Shown here piece after piece: positions 53,201 through 62,700 of a stretch of 64,000 bases of DNA (within the stretch, counting starts at the first letter, position 1; each line of letters starts with the position of its first letter). Under the pieces are notes generated by a model. It made no database searches. It saw nothing but the letters and a program-made list of their open reading frames with translations, and was not told where the DNA came from. A program made the translations under genes and the position numbers. The stretch is taken from contig NZ_NAPS01000005.1 of assembly GCF_004323185.1 (NCBI RefSeq), positions 17,791 to 81,790 on the forward strand. The letters are read 5' to 3'. Source of the DNA: Westiellopsis prolifica IICB1. GTDB lineage: Bacteria; Cyanobacteriota; Cyanobacteriia; Cyanobacteriales; Nostocaceae.

Positions 53201-55641
53201 TTGTTGCACTAGAACGTTCAACGCTAGAGTCAGAAGAATGCCGTAACTATTGGACGCAAAAGCTACAAGATTGCATCACAATGCAATTACCGCGTTGGGA
53301 TCATAACAGCCTTAGCAGTACAAATCCTGAAATTGGTGTTTTAAATGTTCCTATCTCCTCTGAATTGTCCGATAAACTCAAACAGCTGGCGAAGATAGCG
53401 CAGGTTCCTGTTAAGCACGTTTTATTAGCTGCACATATCAGAGTCATGAGTTTATTAAGTGGTGAGACGGATGTATTAACGGGTTTGGAGTCTAACGGTA
53501 GATTAGAGACTGAAGACGGAGAACAGACGCTAGGTATTCATTTGAACACTGTGCCATTACGTTTACAACTGCATAAAGGAACTTGGATAGACTTAATACA
53601 ACAAACTTTTCAAGCAGAAAGTGAATTATTACCTTATAGACGCTATCCCTACGCAGAATTGAAAAAGCTTAATCGTGGAGGACAGCTATTTGAAACTGTT
53701 TTTAATTACACGCACTTTCATATATTTCAGAATCTCCAATCATTAACAGGTTTAGAAATTGTCGGGGCGCAAGGTTTTGGTGAAACCCATTTTGCTTTAA
53801 GAGTCGAGTTTAATCGAGAACCATTTTCGGATAATATTCAACTTGATTTAGAATGCGACCTCACCAAGATTAATCAAGTTCAACTAGAAGCCATTGGCGG
53901 TTACTATTTTGAGACACTAACAGCCATGTCTCAACAACCAAGCGATCGCTATGAGTCTCAATGTTTGCTTCCTGTTAATGAACAGCATAAGTTATTGATA
54001 GAGTGGAATCATACAAGTAGGGAATATCCCGAAAGCTTGCTCATTCATCAATGGTTTGTAAATCAGGCATTGCAGACACCGAATGCGACAGCGTTAGTGT
54101 TTGGGAATCAGCAGTTAACTTATCAAGAACTCAACGAACGTTCTGATAAACTTGCTCATTACTTGCAAAATTTAGGGGTAAGTTGTGATGTACCTGTAGG
54201 ACTTTATTTAGAACGTTCTATAGAAATGATCGTAGGGATATTAGGTATTCTCAAAGCTGGTGGCGCATACGTACCACTAGATCCTGCCTATCCACAAGAG
54301 CATATCAATTTGATACTACAAAATGCTGGGGTGTCATTAGTCGTTAGTCAAAAGTCATTAGTTAATAGCTTAGGTCAAATGAGGGTTATTTGCCTGGATG
54401 CAGACTGGGAATTAATAACAAGAAGTAGCCAAGATAAGCTCATTAACTGCACCGAACCAAACCATTTAGCCTATATTATTTATACTTCTGGCTCTACCGG
54501 TAAACCGAAGGGAGTACCAGTTACTCATAAAAATTTAGTGCATTCTACCAGTGCCAGAATTGCTTACTACTCACAACCCGTTCGCAGTTTTTTATTAATT
54601 CCTTCATTTGCCTTTGATAGTTCAGTGGCGGTGATTTTCTGGACTTTGTGTCAAGGAGGAACTTTAATATTAATTAGGGAAGGTAGACAAAGAGATATTT
54701 GGCATTTAGGACAGGCGATCGCGCAACATCAAATTTCCCATTGGTTGAGTGTTCCTTCTTTGTACGCATTGTTGTTAAACCATATCCAACCTGCTGAATT
54801 AATTTCTCTGCGTACCGTGATTGTCGCGGGAGAACAAGTTTCACCCGCCTTAGTCAAACATCACCGTCAACTATTACCCCAAGCATCACTTTTCAATGAA
54901 TACGGGCCGACCGAAGCAACCGTCTGGAGTAGTGTCTGCAATTGTCAAGACTATGAATCAAGCCATACTATTCCCATCGGTCGTCCCATTTCTAATAACC
55001 AAATATATTTGCTAGATATTTACTTACAACCTGTACCAGTCGGAGTTGTCGGAGAAATATATATTGGTGGAGAAGGTGTAGTCAGTGGATATTTAAACCG
55101 TCCTGAATTAACCGCCCAAAAATTCATTCCTAACCCCTATGAGAAGACAGAAGGTAAGAGGTTGTATAAGACAGGAGATTTAGGGCGTTTTCTTCCTGAC
55201 GGCAATATCGAATTTATTGGTCGCCGCGATTATCAAGTCAAAATCAATGGATATCGCATTGAATTAGAAGAGATTGAAACAGTATTAAAACAACACCCAG
55301 AAGTTAAAAATGCGGTGGTTTTAGCGAGAGAAGAATTAGGAAAGAAATATTTAGTAGCTTATGTTGTAACATCTGATATTGCACCCAGCACCAGCCCATT
55401 ACGAAATTTCTTAAAACAGAAATTGCCAGCTTATAAAATACCTAACAATTTCATAATCTTAGATACCTTTCCTTTGACTCCTAATGGCAAAGTTGACCGT
55501 CGGAATTTACCAGCACCTAATCAAAAACTCATGAATGAGATGAAAATAGCCCACCTTTTACAAAAGCTAGAACAAATTTCTGACGAAGAAGCACAACTTA
55601 TACTTGCTCAAAAGAAAATATTTACTTTACAACCTGAATAA
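47215..55641 (+). CDS. Lipopeptide NRPS: FAAL-ACP-C-A(Thr)-PCP-C-A
   Basis: 2808 aa. A fatty acyl-AMP ligase (1-575; LLQYTSGSTAAPKGV) loads an ACP (615-680, Ser643 in LGVDSL). C1 (about 699-1130) has HHIVADLWS at 828-836 and fits a starter C that joins the acyl chain to the first residue. A1 (1168-1705) gives the residue set D-F-W-N-I-G-M-V-H by eye, the textbook threonine code. PCP1 carries Ser1750 (LGGDSI). C2 (1812-2245) reads HDCILDG, the second, catalytic histidine being Asp. A2 (2262-2765) gives D-S-A-L-I-A-E-V-W, which I cannot assign. No PCP follows: the end is a helical tail (about 2775-2808), probably a docking segment for the separate PCP protein. Confidence 0.92.
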   Translation: MGKNFFELPVEFFTLVELLQWRTSKQPQQRAYTFLVDGEVEGSYLTYGELDWQARLIATLLQSCATRGDRALLLYPPGLEFITAFFGCLYAGVIAVPAYPPRSNRSMPRLQAIIAAAQATIVLTTTNLLADIKRQFIQFPELATMQWLATDLISSQGEDKWQQEATLTSDTLALLQYTSGSTAAPKGVKVSHGNLLHNQKLIQLAMEHTTETVFVGWLPLFHDMGLVGNMLQPLYLGIPCILMSPVAFLQKPWRWLQAISRYKATTSGGPNFAYDLCVRKITPEQRSSLDLSSWEIAFNGAEPIRKETLEQFAITFAECGFRREAFYPCYGMAETTLIVSGGSKASAPLLKPVQSAALAQNQIVAASKDETDVRMLVGCGRPLPDLRIVIVNPETLIRCLGNEVGEIWIAGASVAGGYWHRPEQTQSTFQAYLKDSDEGPFLRTGDLGCLQDGELFITGRLKDLIVIRGRNHYPQDIEWTVAQSHPALQADNGAAFSIDVSGEEKLVIAQEVQRSYLRNLETEEVMGAIRQVVVEEHEVQVYAVLLLKPGSIPKTSSGKIQRHACRTGFLTKTLEPFASSILENDYQTDSKVGLSREDILVLEPSQRQSQLESYLQEQVAKVMKVSQKQVNPRQPLASLGVDSLMAIELQHTIETNLGVVLPMACFLGDATIEQLGIKIIAQLSSNSVNNLPSLNPITNYPLSHGQQALYFLQQLALLTPVYNIARAVRIRCELNIGALHQAFQILVDRHPCLRTTFITNQGQTVQRVHQQLQVDWQQEDALAWDELYLSDRLIQLAHSPFDLQQGPLMRVGLFIRSPQEYILLLVVHHIVADLWSLTILVDELGRLYEAQKNGIPLTLPPLSKQYADYVNAEAQMLASPEGKRLWAYWQKQLAGELPILNLPTDRPRPSMQSYRGASYTCKFSVELTQKLKDFSCDRQVTLYMTLLAAFQSLLYRYTGQEDILVGSPTSGRNRAAWGGVVGYLVNPVVVRASFADNPSFETFLQRVQQTVLDAFAHQDYPFSLIVEQLVPVRDLGRSPLFQVMFVLQKAQIAQQAGLAALALDESGICMDLGDLQLETWRLEQQIAQFELTLMMAEIDGVLTASWQYNSDLFDSNTITRMAGHFQTLLESAIANPLQPIANLPLLTDAEQHQILSKFSQSQFRIERCLHELFATQVELTPDAVAITFADEQLTYQQLNARANQLAHYLQSLGVEPEIKVGLCVERSLEMIVGILGILKAGGAYVPLDPSYPQERLAFILEDANLKILVTQKQLLDKLPTFTGSIVCLDQVKQEKEHNPISTVTADNLAYVIYTSGSTGQPKGVLVNHSHVVRLFSSTDEWFKFSSDDVWTLFHSYAFDFSVWEMWGALLYGGRMVIVPYWISRSPEAFYNLLCQEQVTVLNQTPSAFRQLMRIEQQGCQTTQKLALRLVIFGGEALEIKTLKPWFDRHGDHEASLEENRLPQLINMYGITETTVHVTYHPLTKVDLDRTNSIIGRPIPDLQVYILDRHQQLVPVGVPGEMYVGGAGVTRGYLNRPELTAARFSNYALGNYSLRLYQTGDLGRYLPNGELEYLGRIDEQVKIRGFRIELGEIEAILHQHPAIEEAVVLMRETEFVENIQPEDTATVTELRQFLKGKPRSEHLSDRQLIAYCVPSQQPAPTITELRRWLKNQLPEYMIPAAFVMLDSLPLTPNGKVDKRALPNPDRIRPELDTAYVTPTNSAEKALAQIWTQVLRIERVGIHDNFFELGGDSIRSIQVLAKSQERGLNFSLQQLFQHQTIYELAQEVNIAEPSYLWKQKTERFSLIAASDRQKLPLDIEDAYPLARIQAGVIFHSQYSPDSPMYHDIFFYQLRVRFDVECLQQAIQQLVNRHPILRTSFDLINFSEPLQLVHEQVSVPLQVEDLRFLSPTQQKQAIDTWIETEKQRNFDWTCPPMIRFFVHRLTDESFYLVLSFHDCILDGWSTASLLTELLHRYWALLHNQTYPLDLSPTITYRDFVALERSTLESEECRNYWTQKLQDCITMQLPRWDHNSLSSTNPEIGVLNVPISSELSDKLKQLAKIAQVPVKHVLLAAHIRVMSLLSGETDVLTGLESNGRLETEDGEQTLGIHLNTVPLRLQLHKGTWIDLIQQTFQAESELLPYRRYPYAELKKLNRGGQLFETVFNYTHFHIFQNLQSLTGLEIVGAQGFGETHFALRVEFNREPFSDNIQLDLECDLTKINQVQLEAIGGYYFETLTAMSQQPSDRYESQCLLPVNEQHKLLIEWNHTSREYPESLLIHQWFVNQALQTPNATALVFGNQQLTYQELNERSDKLAHYLQNLGVSCDVPVGLYLERSIEMIVGILGILKAGGAYVPLDPAYPQEHINLILQNAGVSLVVSQKSLVNSLGQMRVICLDADWELITRSSQDKLINCTEPNHLAYIIYTSGSTGKPKGVPVTHKNLVHSTSARIAYYSQPVRSFLLIPSFAFDSSVAVIFWTLCQGGTLILIREGRQRDIWHLGQAIAQHQISHWLSVPSLYALLLNHIQPAELISLRTVIVAGEQVSPALVKHHRQLLPQASLFNEYGPTEATVWSSVCNCQDYESSHTIPIGRPISNNQIYLLDIYLQPVPVGVVGEIYIGGEGVVSGYLNRPELTAQKFIPNPYEKTEGKRLYKTGDLGRFLPDGNIEFIGRRDYQVKINGYRIELEEIETVLKQHPEVKNAVVLAREELGKKYLVAYVVTSDIAPSTSPLRNFLKQKLPAYKIPNNFIILDTFPLTPNGKVDRRNLPAPNQKLMNEMKIAHLLQKLEQISDEEAQLILAQKKIFTLQPE

Positions 55642-55657
55642 ACTAAAGAAACAAAAA

Positions 55658-56101
55658 ATGAGTGATTTTTTAGAACGCCTTGAACAACTTTCACCAGAGA
55701 AACGTGAACTATTAAATCTCTTCCTCCAAGAAGAAAATGTACAAATAGAAGAAAACTATGTAGAACCTACAACACAAGTTGAAAAAGCACTAGCAAGTAT
55801 ATGGAGTCAAGTTCTTGGTATTGAAAGGGTGGGTATTTATGATAACTTCTTCGAGTTGGGAGGAGATTCTATTCAGAGCATTCAAATTATTGCCAAAGCA
55901 AATCAACTAGGTTGGCAACTGACGACTAATCAACTGTTTGATTATCCAACTATTGCTGAATTAGCAAAAATCGCGGAAACAACTTTGCTTACTTCTACGA
56001 ATAGTGAAGAAGCGCAATCTGAAAATTTAACTAGCTTTACACCTTCAGATTTTCCAGAATCCGAATTAAGTCAATCAGAGCTAAACGAGCTTTTCAGCTA
56101 A
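55658..56101 (+). CDS. Free-standing peptidyl carrier protein
   Basis: 147 aa; start ATG at 55658 (SDFLERLEQLSPEKRELL), 16 nt after the NRPS stop, not the earlier in-frame ATG at 55604, which lies inside the previous gene. The carrier domain is complete with its pantetheine serine in FELGGDSIQSIQ. N-terminal helices look like a docking partner for the tail of the preceding NRPS, and the acidic C-terminus (ENLTSFTPSDFPESELSQSEL) resembles a linker normally placed before a C domain. It would serve as the carrier of the A2 module. Confidence 0.82.
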   Translation: MSDFLERLEQLSPEKRELLNLFLQEENVQIEENYVEPTTQVEKALASIWSQVLGIERVGIYDNFFELGGDSIQSIQIIAKANQLGWQLTTNQLFDYPTIAELAKIAETTLLTSTNSEEAQSENLTSFTPSDFPESELSQSELNELFS

Positions 56102-56102
56102 C

Positions 56103-57527
56103 ATGAAACTTGAAAATGTTGAAGACATTTATACTCTTTCGCCAACCCAACAAGGGATGCTATTTCACATCCTGGCGGAACCGAATTCAGGAATGTATTT
56201 GGAGCAAATTTTATGTACATTACAAGGAAAGCTGAATTTCTCTGCTTTTAATAAAGCTTGGCAGCAAATTGTAGAACACCACCCCAGTTTAAGAACAGGT
56301 TTTATTTCCAAGAATTTAGATAAAGCAGTTCAAGTAGTATATCGGCGTGTGAAACTGATAATAGAGCAGTATGATTGGCAGAACTTCTCGAATTATAAGC
56401 AGAAAGAACAATTAAATTCTTTTCTAGAACTAGACCGTCAGCGTGGTTTTCAACTTTCTGAACCGCCTTTAATGCGCCTAACTTTGATTCGTATTGATGA
56501 GGACGTTTATCAGCTGATTTGGACTATTTACCATCTGATATTAGATGGTTGGTGTACTGATATTTTACTAAAAGAATTTTGTACTCTTTACGAAGCATTT
56601 TGCCAAGGTGATAATCTGCAATTACAACCATGTCGTCCCTATCGAGATTACATAGCTTGGTTGAAAAAGCAGGATTTATCAGCAGCAAAAGCCTTTTGGC
56701 AACAAAGCCTTATGGGATTCAAAAAGCCAACTTCTTTGGCAATTAATCGCAGTTTTAACTATAGTAAAAAAGATAACTATGCTCAACAACAGATTCAACT
56801 ATCCGCAACTGTTACAGCAGAACTTAAATCCTTTGCAAAACACCACCATTTAACTTTAAATACTTTATTTCTTGGTGCTTGGGCTTTGTTACTCAGCCAC
56901 TATAGCAAGGAAAAACATGTAGTATTTGGTACTGTTGTATCTGGTCGTCCCGTAACTTTACCAGGAGTTGAATCAATAGTAGGTCTTTTCGTCAATACCT
57001 TACCAACGCGAGTGCAAATTTCTCCTCAAGATTCACTCGTACCTTGGTTAAAAAAACTCCAGTTTCAATATAGCCAACTACGCCAGTATGAACATACTCC
57101 TTTGATAAACATTCAAAGTTGGAGCGAAGTTTCTAGGGGATTACCATTATTTGAAAGTTTGTTAGCGTGTCAAAACTCTTTAGTAGATATTTCTCGCCTA
57201 TATACAACTAATTTAAAAATTAATAATGTTTCTTTCTACTCACGCTCTAATTATCCTCTCACACTTATCTTACTACTTGGTTCAAGCTTAGGTCTAGTGG
57301 CTCACTATGATTCATCCTTTTACAATTTTATAAACATTACTAGAATTCTAAATCACTTGCAAATATTATTTAATGCTTTCCTGGAAGAACCTAATATACA
57401 ACTGGAAAATTTAGTTAACTTAATTCAGGAATATGAAAATCAACAAAAAGCTGATGATTTAAAAAAAATGCGACATATAGCTGCTAATAAATTAAAAAAC
57501 ATTCAACCAAAAACAATTATAATTTAA
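56103..57527 (+). CDS. Free-standing condensation domain protein
   Basis: 474 aa, one complete C domain, its ATG 1 nt after the PCP stop. The start VEDIYTLSPTQQGMLFHIL is typical of C domains. The active site is Y143-H144-LIL-D148-G149-W150: the first His of HHxxxDG is Tyr, but the second, catalytic His is kept, so it should be active. As the first C domain of the next NRPS protein is degenerate, this may do its job in trans. Confidence 0.82.
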   Translation: MKLENVEDIYTLSPTQQGMLFHILAEPNSGMYLEQILCTLQGKLNFSAFNKAWQQIVEHHPSLRTGFISKNLDKAVQVVYRRVKLIIEQYDWQNFSNYKQKEQLNSFLELDRQRGFQLSEPPLMRLTLIRIDEDVYQLIWTIYHLILDGWCTDILLKEFCTLYEAFCQGDNLQLQPCRPYRDYIAWLKKQDLSAAKAFWQQSLMGFKKPTSLAINRSFNYSKKDNYAQQQIQLSATVTAELKSFAKHHHLTLNTLFLGAWALLLSHYSKEKHVVFGTVVSGRPVTLPGVESIVGLFVNTLPTRVQISPQDSLVPWLKKLQFQYSQLRQYEHTPLINIQSWSEVSRGLPLFESLLACQNSLVDISRLYTTNLKINNVSFYSRSNYPLTLILLLGSSLGLVAHYDSSFYNFINITRILNHLQILFNAFLEEPNIQLENLVNLIQEYENQQKADDLKKMRHIAANKLKNIQPKTIII

Positions 57528-57537
57528 TAAAATCATG

Positions 57538-57776
57538 TCTTACACAATTACTCATCCCGGCTACAATCTTCTTGCTTCAGTTAATAATCAATCAAAATCA
57601 TTGGATTTAAATTAATAGAAGGAACTTGGCAACGTTTTGACGATATCATGTTATTTAAAAGTTATGCCGCAGATGAAGTTATATCTGCTTTAGAAAATGT
57701 AGGTTTGAAGCAAGTTCGTGTTTATTACAGTGAACCAGATAAATCACACGAAAATTATTTTGTTGCCTACAAGTAA
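57538..57776 (+). pseudogene. Remnant of a SAM-methyltransferase-like gene
   Basis: A 26-residue head (MSYTITHPGYNLLASVNNQS) is followed in another frame by KLIEGTWQRFDDIMLFKSY and DEVISALENVGLKQVRVYY, up to FVAYK and a stop at 57776, the usual C-terminal strand region of small methyltransferases. The SAM-binding core is gone. It lies between NRPS genes in the same direction and was probably a tailoring gene. Confidence 0.5.
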
Positions 57777-57836
57777 ATAATATCGCAACGCACAAATCAA
57801 ATTTACCGATAGTTTTTATAGGGAGTTTTATTATAG

Positions 57837-59672
57837 ATGTGTGGTATTGTAGGCATTTTTTCTAGACAAGAACCAATTATAGTAAAAGCATTAACCAAGG
57901 CTACACAACAGTTGAGCGATCGCGGCCCTGATCGCCAATCACATTGGGTTGCTTCCCACCAAAAAGTGGGATTGGGACATACTCGACTTAGTATTATTGA
58001 TTTAGCAACAGGCAATCAACCAATAAGCAATGAAGATGAACAGTTACACGTTGTCGTGAATGGAGAGTTTTATAATTATGAAAAGATTCAGCATCAATTA
58101 AAAAACTTAGGTCATCGACTGAGAAGCCGTTCTGATAGCGAAATTGTACTTCATTTATATGAAGAATTTGGCACCGAATGTCTGCAATATCTCCGGGGTG
58201 AATTTGCATTTATCTTGTGGGATGAGGCGAAACAGGTTTTATTTGCAGCACGCGATCGCTTTGGAATTAAACCACTTTTTTACGCTACAGTTGGTAACAC
58301 ACTTTATCTAGCATCAGCAGCCAAAGCTTTATTTGCTGCTGGAGTTCCCGCCAGTTGGGATTATGAATCATATTTTCAGCAGTTATTCATTTATGTCAAT
58401 CAAGACCGCACCTTGTTTGCGGGTGTCAAGCAAATTCCGCCTGGACACTATTTGTTAGCAACGCACAATCAAACTCAGATTACTCGCTATTGGGATCTGG
58501 ATTATCCAACAGCTAATCAACAAACACCACAACGTCAAGATCATGAATATATTGAGCTATTCCGCCACAAATTGGAAGAAGCTGTGCAAATTCGACTGCG
58601 GGCTGATGTACCTGTAGGTAGTTTCTTGAGTGGTGGTATTGATTCATCAGCTGTTTTGGGAATAGCAGCAAAATCTAGTTGCGATCCAATTCGCGCTTTT
58701 ACTGTCTCTTTCGATCGCCCAGCCTATGATGAAGAACCTATCGCTCGTGAAACAGCAAAATATGTTGGTGCTGATTTTCAAGTGATTCGGTTGAATCAAT
58801 CTGATTTTGCTGAACATATTGCTGATGCAATTTGGCACGCTGAAACTTTAGGTGTAAATTCACATGGTGTGGCGAGATATATACAAAGTCGTGTAGTCCG
58901 ACAATCGGGTTATAAAGTTGTTTTATCTGGGGAAGGTGCAGATGAAATTTTGGCAGGGTATAGTCACGCACGCCAAGATTTACTTTTCAATCATTCTATG
59001 CAAAAAACACCAACCGCTTTAGCTAGTGTAGAGCAGAAATTAGGATTTATCCCTTCATGGTTAAAAGAAATAGCAGTTAAACGTTCTGTTTTTAACTTGC
59101 TTCTCAATCCTGATTATGCCTCTGATTATTCTGAGTTAGATGTTTATAGCAAGTTTTTAAACCAATTTCATATTGAGGAACAAGTTTTAGGAAGAGAACC
59201 AGTTATTCAATCTTTATATTTGTGGTCTAAGTCAATTTTACCTAACTATATTTTGTTTGCTGAACGTTTAGAAATGGCTAATGCGATCGAGGTACGTTTA
59301 CCTTTTTTAGACCATCATCTTTTTGAATTAGTACGCGAAATGCCAGTCTCTTTATTAGTTCGGGGAATGAAAGAAAAATATGTGCTACGAGAAGCGGCTA
59401 GACCTTTTTTGACTGATACAGTCTACACTCGTCCAAAACAACCTTTTACTGCTCCACCTGTAACTATTACAACTAATAATTCTCTTTATATTTTAATCCA
59501 AGATGTGTTGCGGAGTTCAGTTATGGCATCTGTACCATTTTTTAACCAATCGGCGATCGCTACACTCTTAGATAGACTTGCAACTATGAAAGAAAGCCAA
59601 CGTATTAATTTAGAACCAGCTTTATTGATGCTACTAGGTACTTGCTTTTTACAAAGTCGTTTTAATCTTTAG
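57837..59672 (+). CDS. asnB: Asparagine synthetase (glutamine-hydrolysing) type protein
   Basis: 611 aa, full length. The N-terminal glutaminase starts MCGIVGIF with the nucleophile Cys2, and GDRGPDRQSHW follows the usual pattern. The synthetase half has the PP-loop FLSGGIDSSAVLG (about 262-274) and SGEGADEILAGY. It makes amides from carboxylates with ATP and glutamine. Inside an NRPS cluster such enzymes amidate a peptide or its acyl chain, or provide asparagine; substrate unknown. Confidence 0.88.
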   Translation: MCGIVGIFSRQEPIIVKALTKATQQLSDRGPDRQSHWVASHQKVGLGHTRLSIIDLATGNQPISNEDEQLHVVVNGEFYNYEKIQHQLKNLGHRLRSRSDSEIVLHLYEEFGTECLQYLRGEFAFILWDEAKQVLFAARDRFGIKPLFYATVGNTLYLASAAKALFAAGVPASWDYESYFQQLFIYVNQDRTLFAGVKQIPPGHYLLATHNQTQITRYWDLDYPTANQQTPQRQDHEYIELFRHKLEEAVQIRLRADVPVGSFLSGGIDSSAVLGIAAKSSCDPIRAFTVSFDRPAYDEEPIARETAKYVGADFQVIRLNQSDFAEHIADAIWHAETLGVNSHGVARYIQSRVVRQSGYKVVLSGEGADEILAGYSHARQDLLFNHSMQKTPTALASVEQKLGFIPSWLKEIAVKRSVFNLLLNPDYASDYSELDVYSKFLNQFHIEEQVLGREPVIQSLYLWSKSILPNYILFAERLEMANAIEVRLPFLDHHLFELVREMPVSLLVRGMKEKYVLREAARPFLTDTVYTRPKQPFTAPPVTITTNNSLYILIQDVLRSSVMASVPFFNQSAIATLLDRLATMKESQRINLEPALLMLLGTCFLQSRFNL

Positions 59673-59699
59673 TTGCAAAATATATATAAAAATTTTTAA

Positions 59700-59740
59700 A
59701 CGCAAAGGTGCGCTGAGGTAAGCGCAGAGGAATACAGAGG
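59700..59740. repeat. Short intergenic repeat before the next NRPS gene
   Basis: AACGCAAAGGTGCGCTGAGG with the following TAAGCGCAGAGG resembles a widely scattered cyanobacterial intergenic repeat. It lies directly in front of the ATG at 59742; its GCAGAGGAATACAGAGG may also provide the ribosome site. Confidence 0.45.
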
Positions 59741-59741
59741 T

Positions 59742-62700
59742 ATGATTGAAGGCTTTGAACTATCACCCCAGCAAAAGAATATCTGGCTGTTACAGCAAGA
59801 CAGTTCAGTTTATCGAACACAGATGAGTGTTTTAATTGATGGAAAATTGAACGTGGAAGCTTTACAAAAAGCTTTTCAAGAGTTGGTTAATCGGCATGAA
59901 ATTCTTCGCACGACGTTCCCAATTTTACCAGATATGGAGTTTCCTGTTCAGGTTATTAGTAATACTATTCTCCTAAATTGGCAAGAATTAGATTGGAGTT
60001 ATCTAGATGCTGAGGAGCAAGAAAGTCAAGTTACAGGATTTTTAACAACAGATAATCAATGTAAATTTAATTATGCTGTTTCTTCTTTATTTCATGTGAT
60101 TTTAATTAAAATATTAGAACAAAAATATATTTTAATCGTTACATTACCAAGTCTTTGTGCTGATTCTATAACCCTGGATAATTTATTACATGAACTGACG
60201 GTTTTATATAGCAATAAATATAATTGCTTAAACAATTTTCCTTTACAGTATGTACATTTTTCTGCATGGAGAAATGAGTTATTAACTGATGAAGAGTTAG
60301 AATTGGGCAGAGATTATTGGCACAACAAGCAAATATCAGATTTTTTAAATCTTCAACTTCCTTTTGAAAAGGATAATTTTAAAGATAAAGAATTTGAACC
60401 AGAAGTTTTATCTGTTAAACTGGCTGACGATTTGGTAAATCAAGTAGAAGAATTTATTCAAAGATATCAAATATCAAAATCTGCTTTTTTTCTGACTGCA
60501 TGGAAAATTTTACTTTGGCATCTTACGGATCAGTCTGATATTGTCATCGGAACTAATTACAATGGGCGTTCATACCCAGAATTAGAAACTACATTTGGTT
60601 TGTTAGCTCAATATTTACCAATTCACTCTCACTTAGAAGCTGAAGACATTTGTACTCAATTGTTACAACAAGTTGATGCAGCAATTTGTGAGGCTTATTC
60701 TTGGCAAGAGTATTTTGCTTGGGATCAAATCATCAGAACAACAGATAATTATAATACTTTACCACCTCATTTATATTGTTTCGATTTTCAAGATTATCAG
60801 CAAGAGTATTTAGCTGATGGTGTTTCATTTTCTGTGAAACAGAAATATGTTTGTTTATCACCTTTTAAAATTAAGCTTAATTGTATTGATAGAAAAGATT
60901 CTATTGATATAGAGTTTAATTTTAATTCAAATTTGTTTTCGTTGGAAGCTATCAAAAAATTATTAAAACAATTTCAAACATTAATCGAAAGTATATTAAA
61001 TGAAGAAAAAGCAACTATAAATAATTTACGAATTATAGATAAATCAGAACAAGAAAAAGTTTTATTTACCTGGAACAACACCCATAGAGACTATCAAGCA
61101 TTTCAATGCCTTCATCAAATTTTTGAAACTCAAGTAGAACAAACTCCCGATGCAGTTGCTGTTGTCTTTCTAGACCAAAAGATAACATATCGAGAGTTGA
61201 ACCAACGAGCTAATCAACTAGCGCATTACCTGCAAAAGTTCGGGGTAGCGCCGGAGGTTTTAGTTGGCATTTGTATGCAACGCTCTATAGATTTAATCAT
61301 TGGGCTATTGGCTATTTTCAAGGCTGGAGGAGCTTACATACCACTAGATCCTAGCTATCCCCAGGAACGTCTAGGTTTTATGTTAGCCGATACACAAGCA
61401 CCAGTCTTATTAACTCAACAACCATTGTTAGATTTACTCCCAAAAAATGACGCACAAATTATTTGTATAGATAGAGATTGGGAGCAAATTGTCCAAGAAA
61501 CTTTAGAAAACCCTGTTAATAACAACCTAACTCCAGATAATTTAGCCTATGTAATCTATACTTCTGGCTCAACAGGAAAGCCCAAAGGAGTAATGAATAT
61601 TCACAAGGGTGTAAATAATCGCTTGTTGTGGATGCAAGAGACTTTTCAATTCACAACCGCAGATAGATTTTTACAAAAAACCCCCTTGAGTTTTGATATT
61701 TCTATTTGGGAAATTTTCTCGCCCTTTTTAGCAGGTGCAAGTCTAGTATTAGCTAAACCAAATGGTCATCAAGATAGTAATTATTTAGTTCAGTTGATTG
61801 CCCAGCAACAAATTACTACTGTTCATTTTGTGCCATCAATGTTAGCAGTGTTTTTAAATGAGGCAGAATTAGAAAAATGCCAAAATCTCAAACGAGTTTT
61901 TTGTAGTGGAGAAGCACTTTCTTTTGACCTTCAAGAGAGTTTTTTTGCTCGCCTAGATGTAGAATTACATAATCTTTACGGACCGACGGAAGCATCTATC
62001 GAAGTAACTTGGTGGCATTGTCAACGAGATAGCGATCGCAATATTGTACCCATTGGTCGCCCAATCTCTAATATGCAGACATATATATTAGATAAGTATT
62101 TGCGTCCTGTCCCTATTGGTGTTCCAGGTGAGTTACACATTGCTGGTGTAGGAGTAGCGCGGGGTTATTTGCATCGACCTGATTTGACTGCACAAAAGTT
62201 TATTTTTAATCCTTTCACTTCTGAGGATAACAAACTGTACAAAACAGGTGATTTAGCTCGTTATTTACCTGATGGCAATATTGAATACTTGGGACGTATA
62301 GATGACCAAGTAAAAATTAGAGGATTTCGCATTGAGTTAGGTGAAATTGAAGCAGTTTTACATCAGCATTCTAGTGTTTCGACTGCAATTGTTCAGGCGC
62401 AAAATCAAGTTGATGAAAAACGCTTGGTTGCTTATATAGTGCCGCACCCACAATCAACGCCTAAAACTTCAGAACTGCGGTATTTTCTCGAACAGAAACT
62501 ACCTAAATATATGGTTCCGGCAGAATTTATATTTTTAAAAGTACTGCCCCTTTTATCCAATGGAAAAATAGACCGTCAGGCATTACTAAATGTTGAACAA
62601 CTACAACTAGAACCGGAAAATTATTTTGTCGCCCCGCAAACAGCAACACAGCAAATTGTGGCAGATATTTGGCAACAAGTTTTAAATCTAGAGAAGGTAG

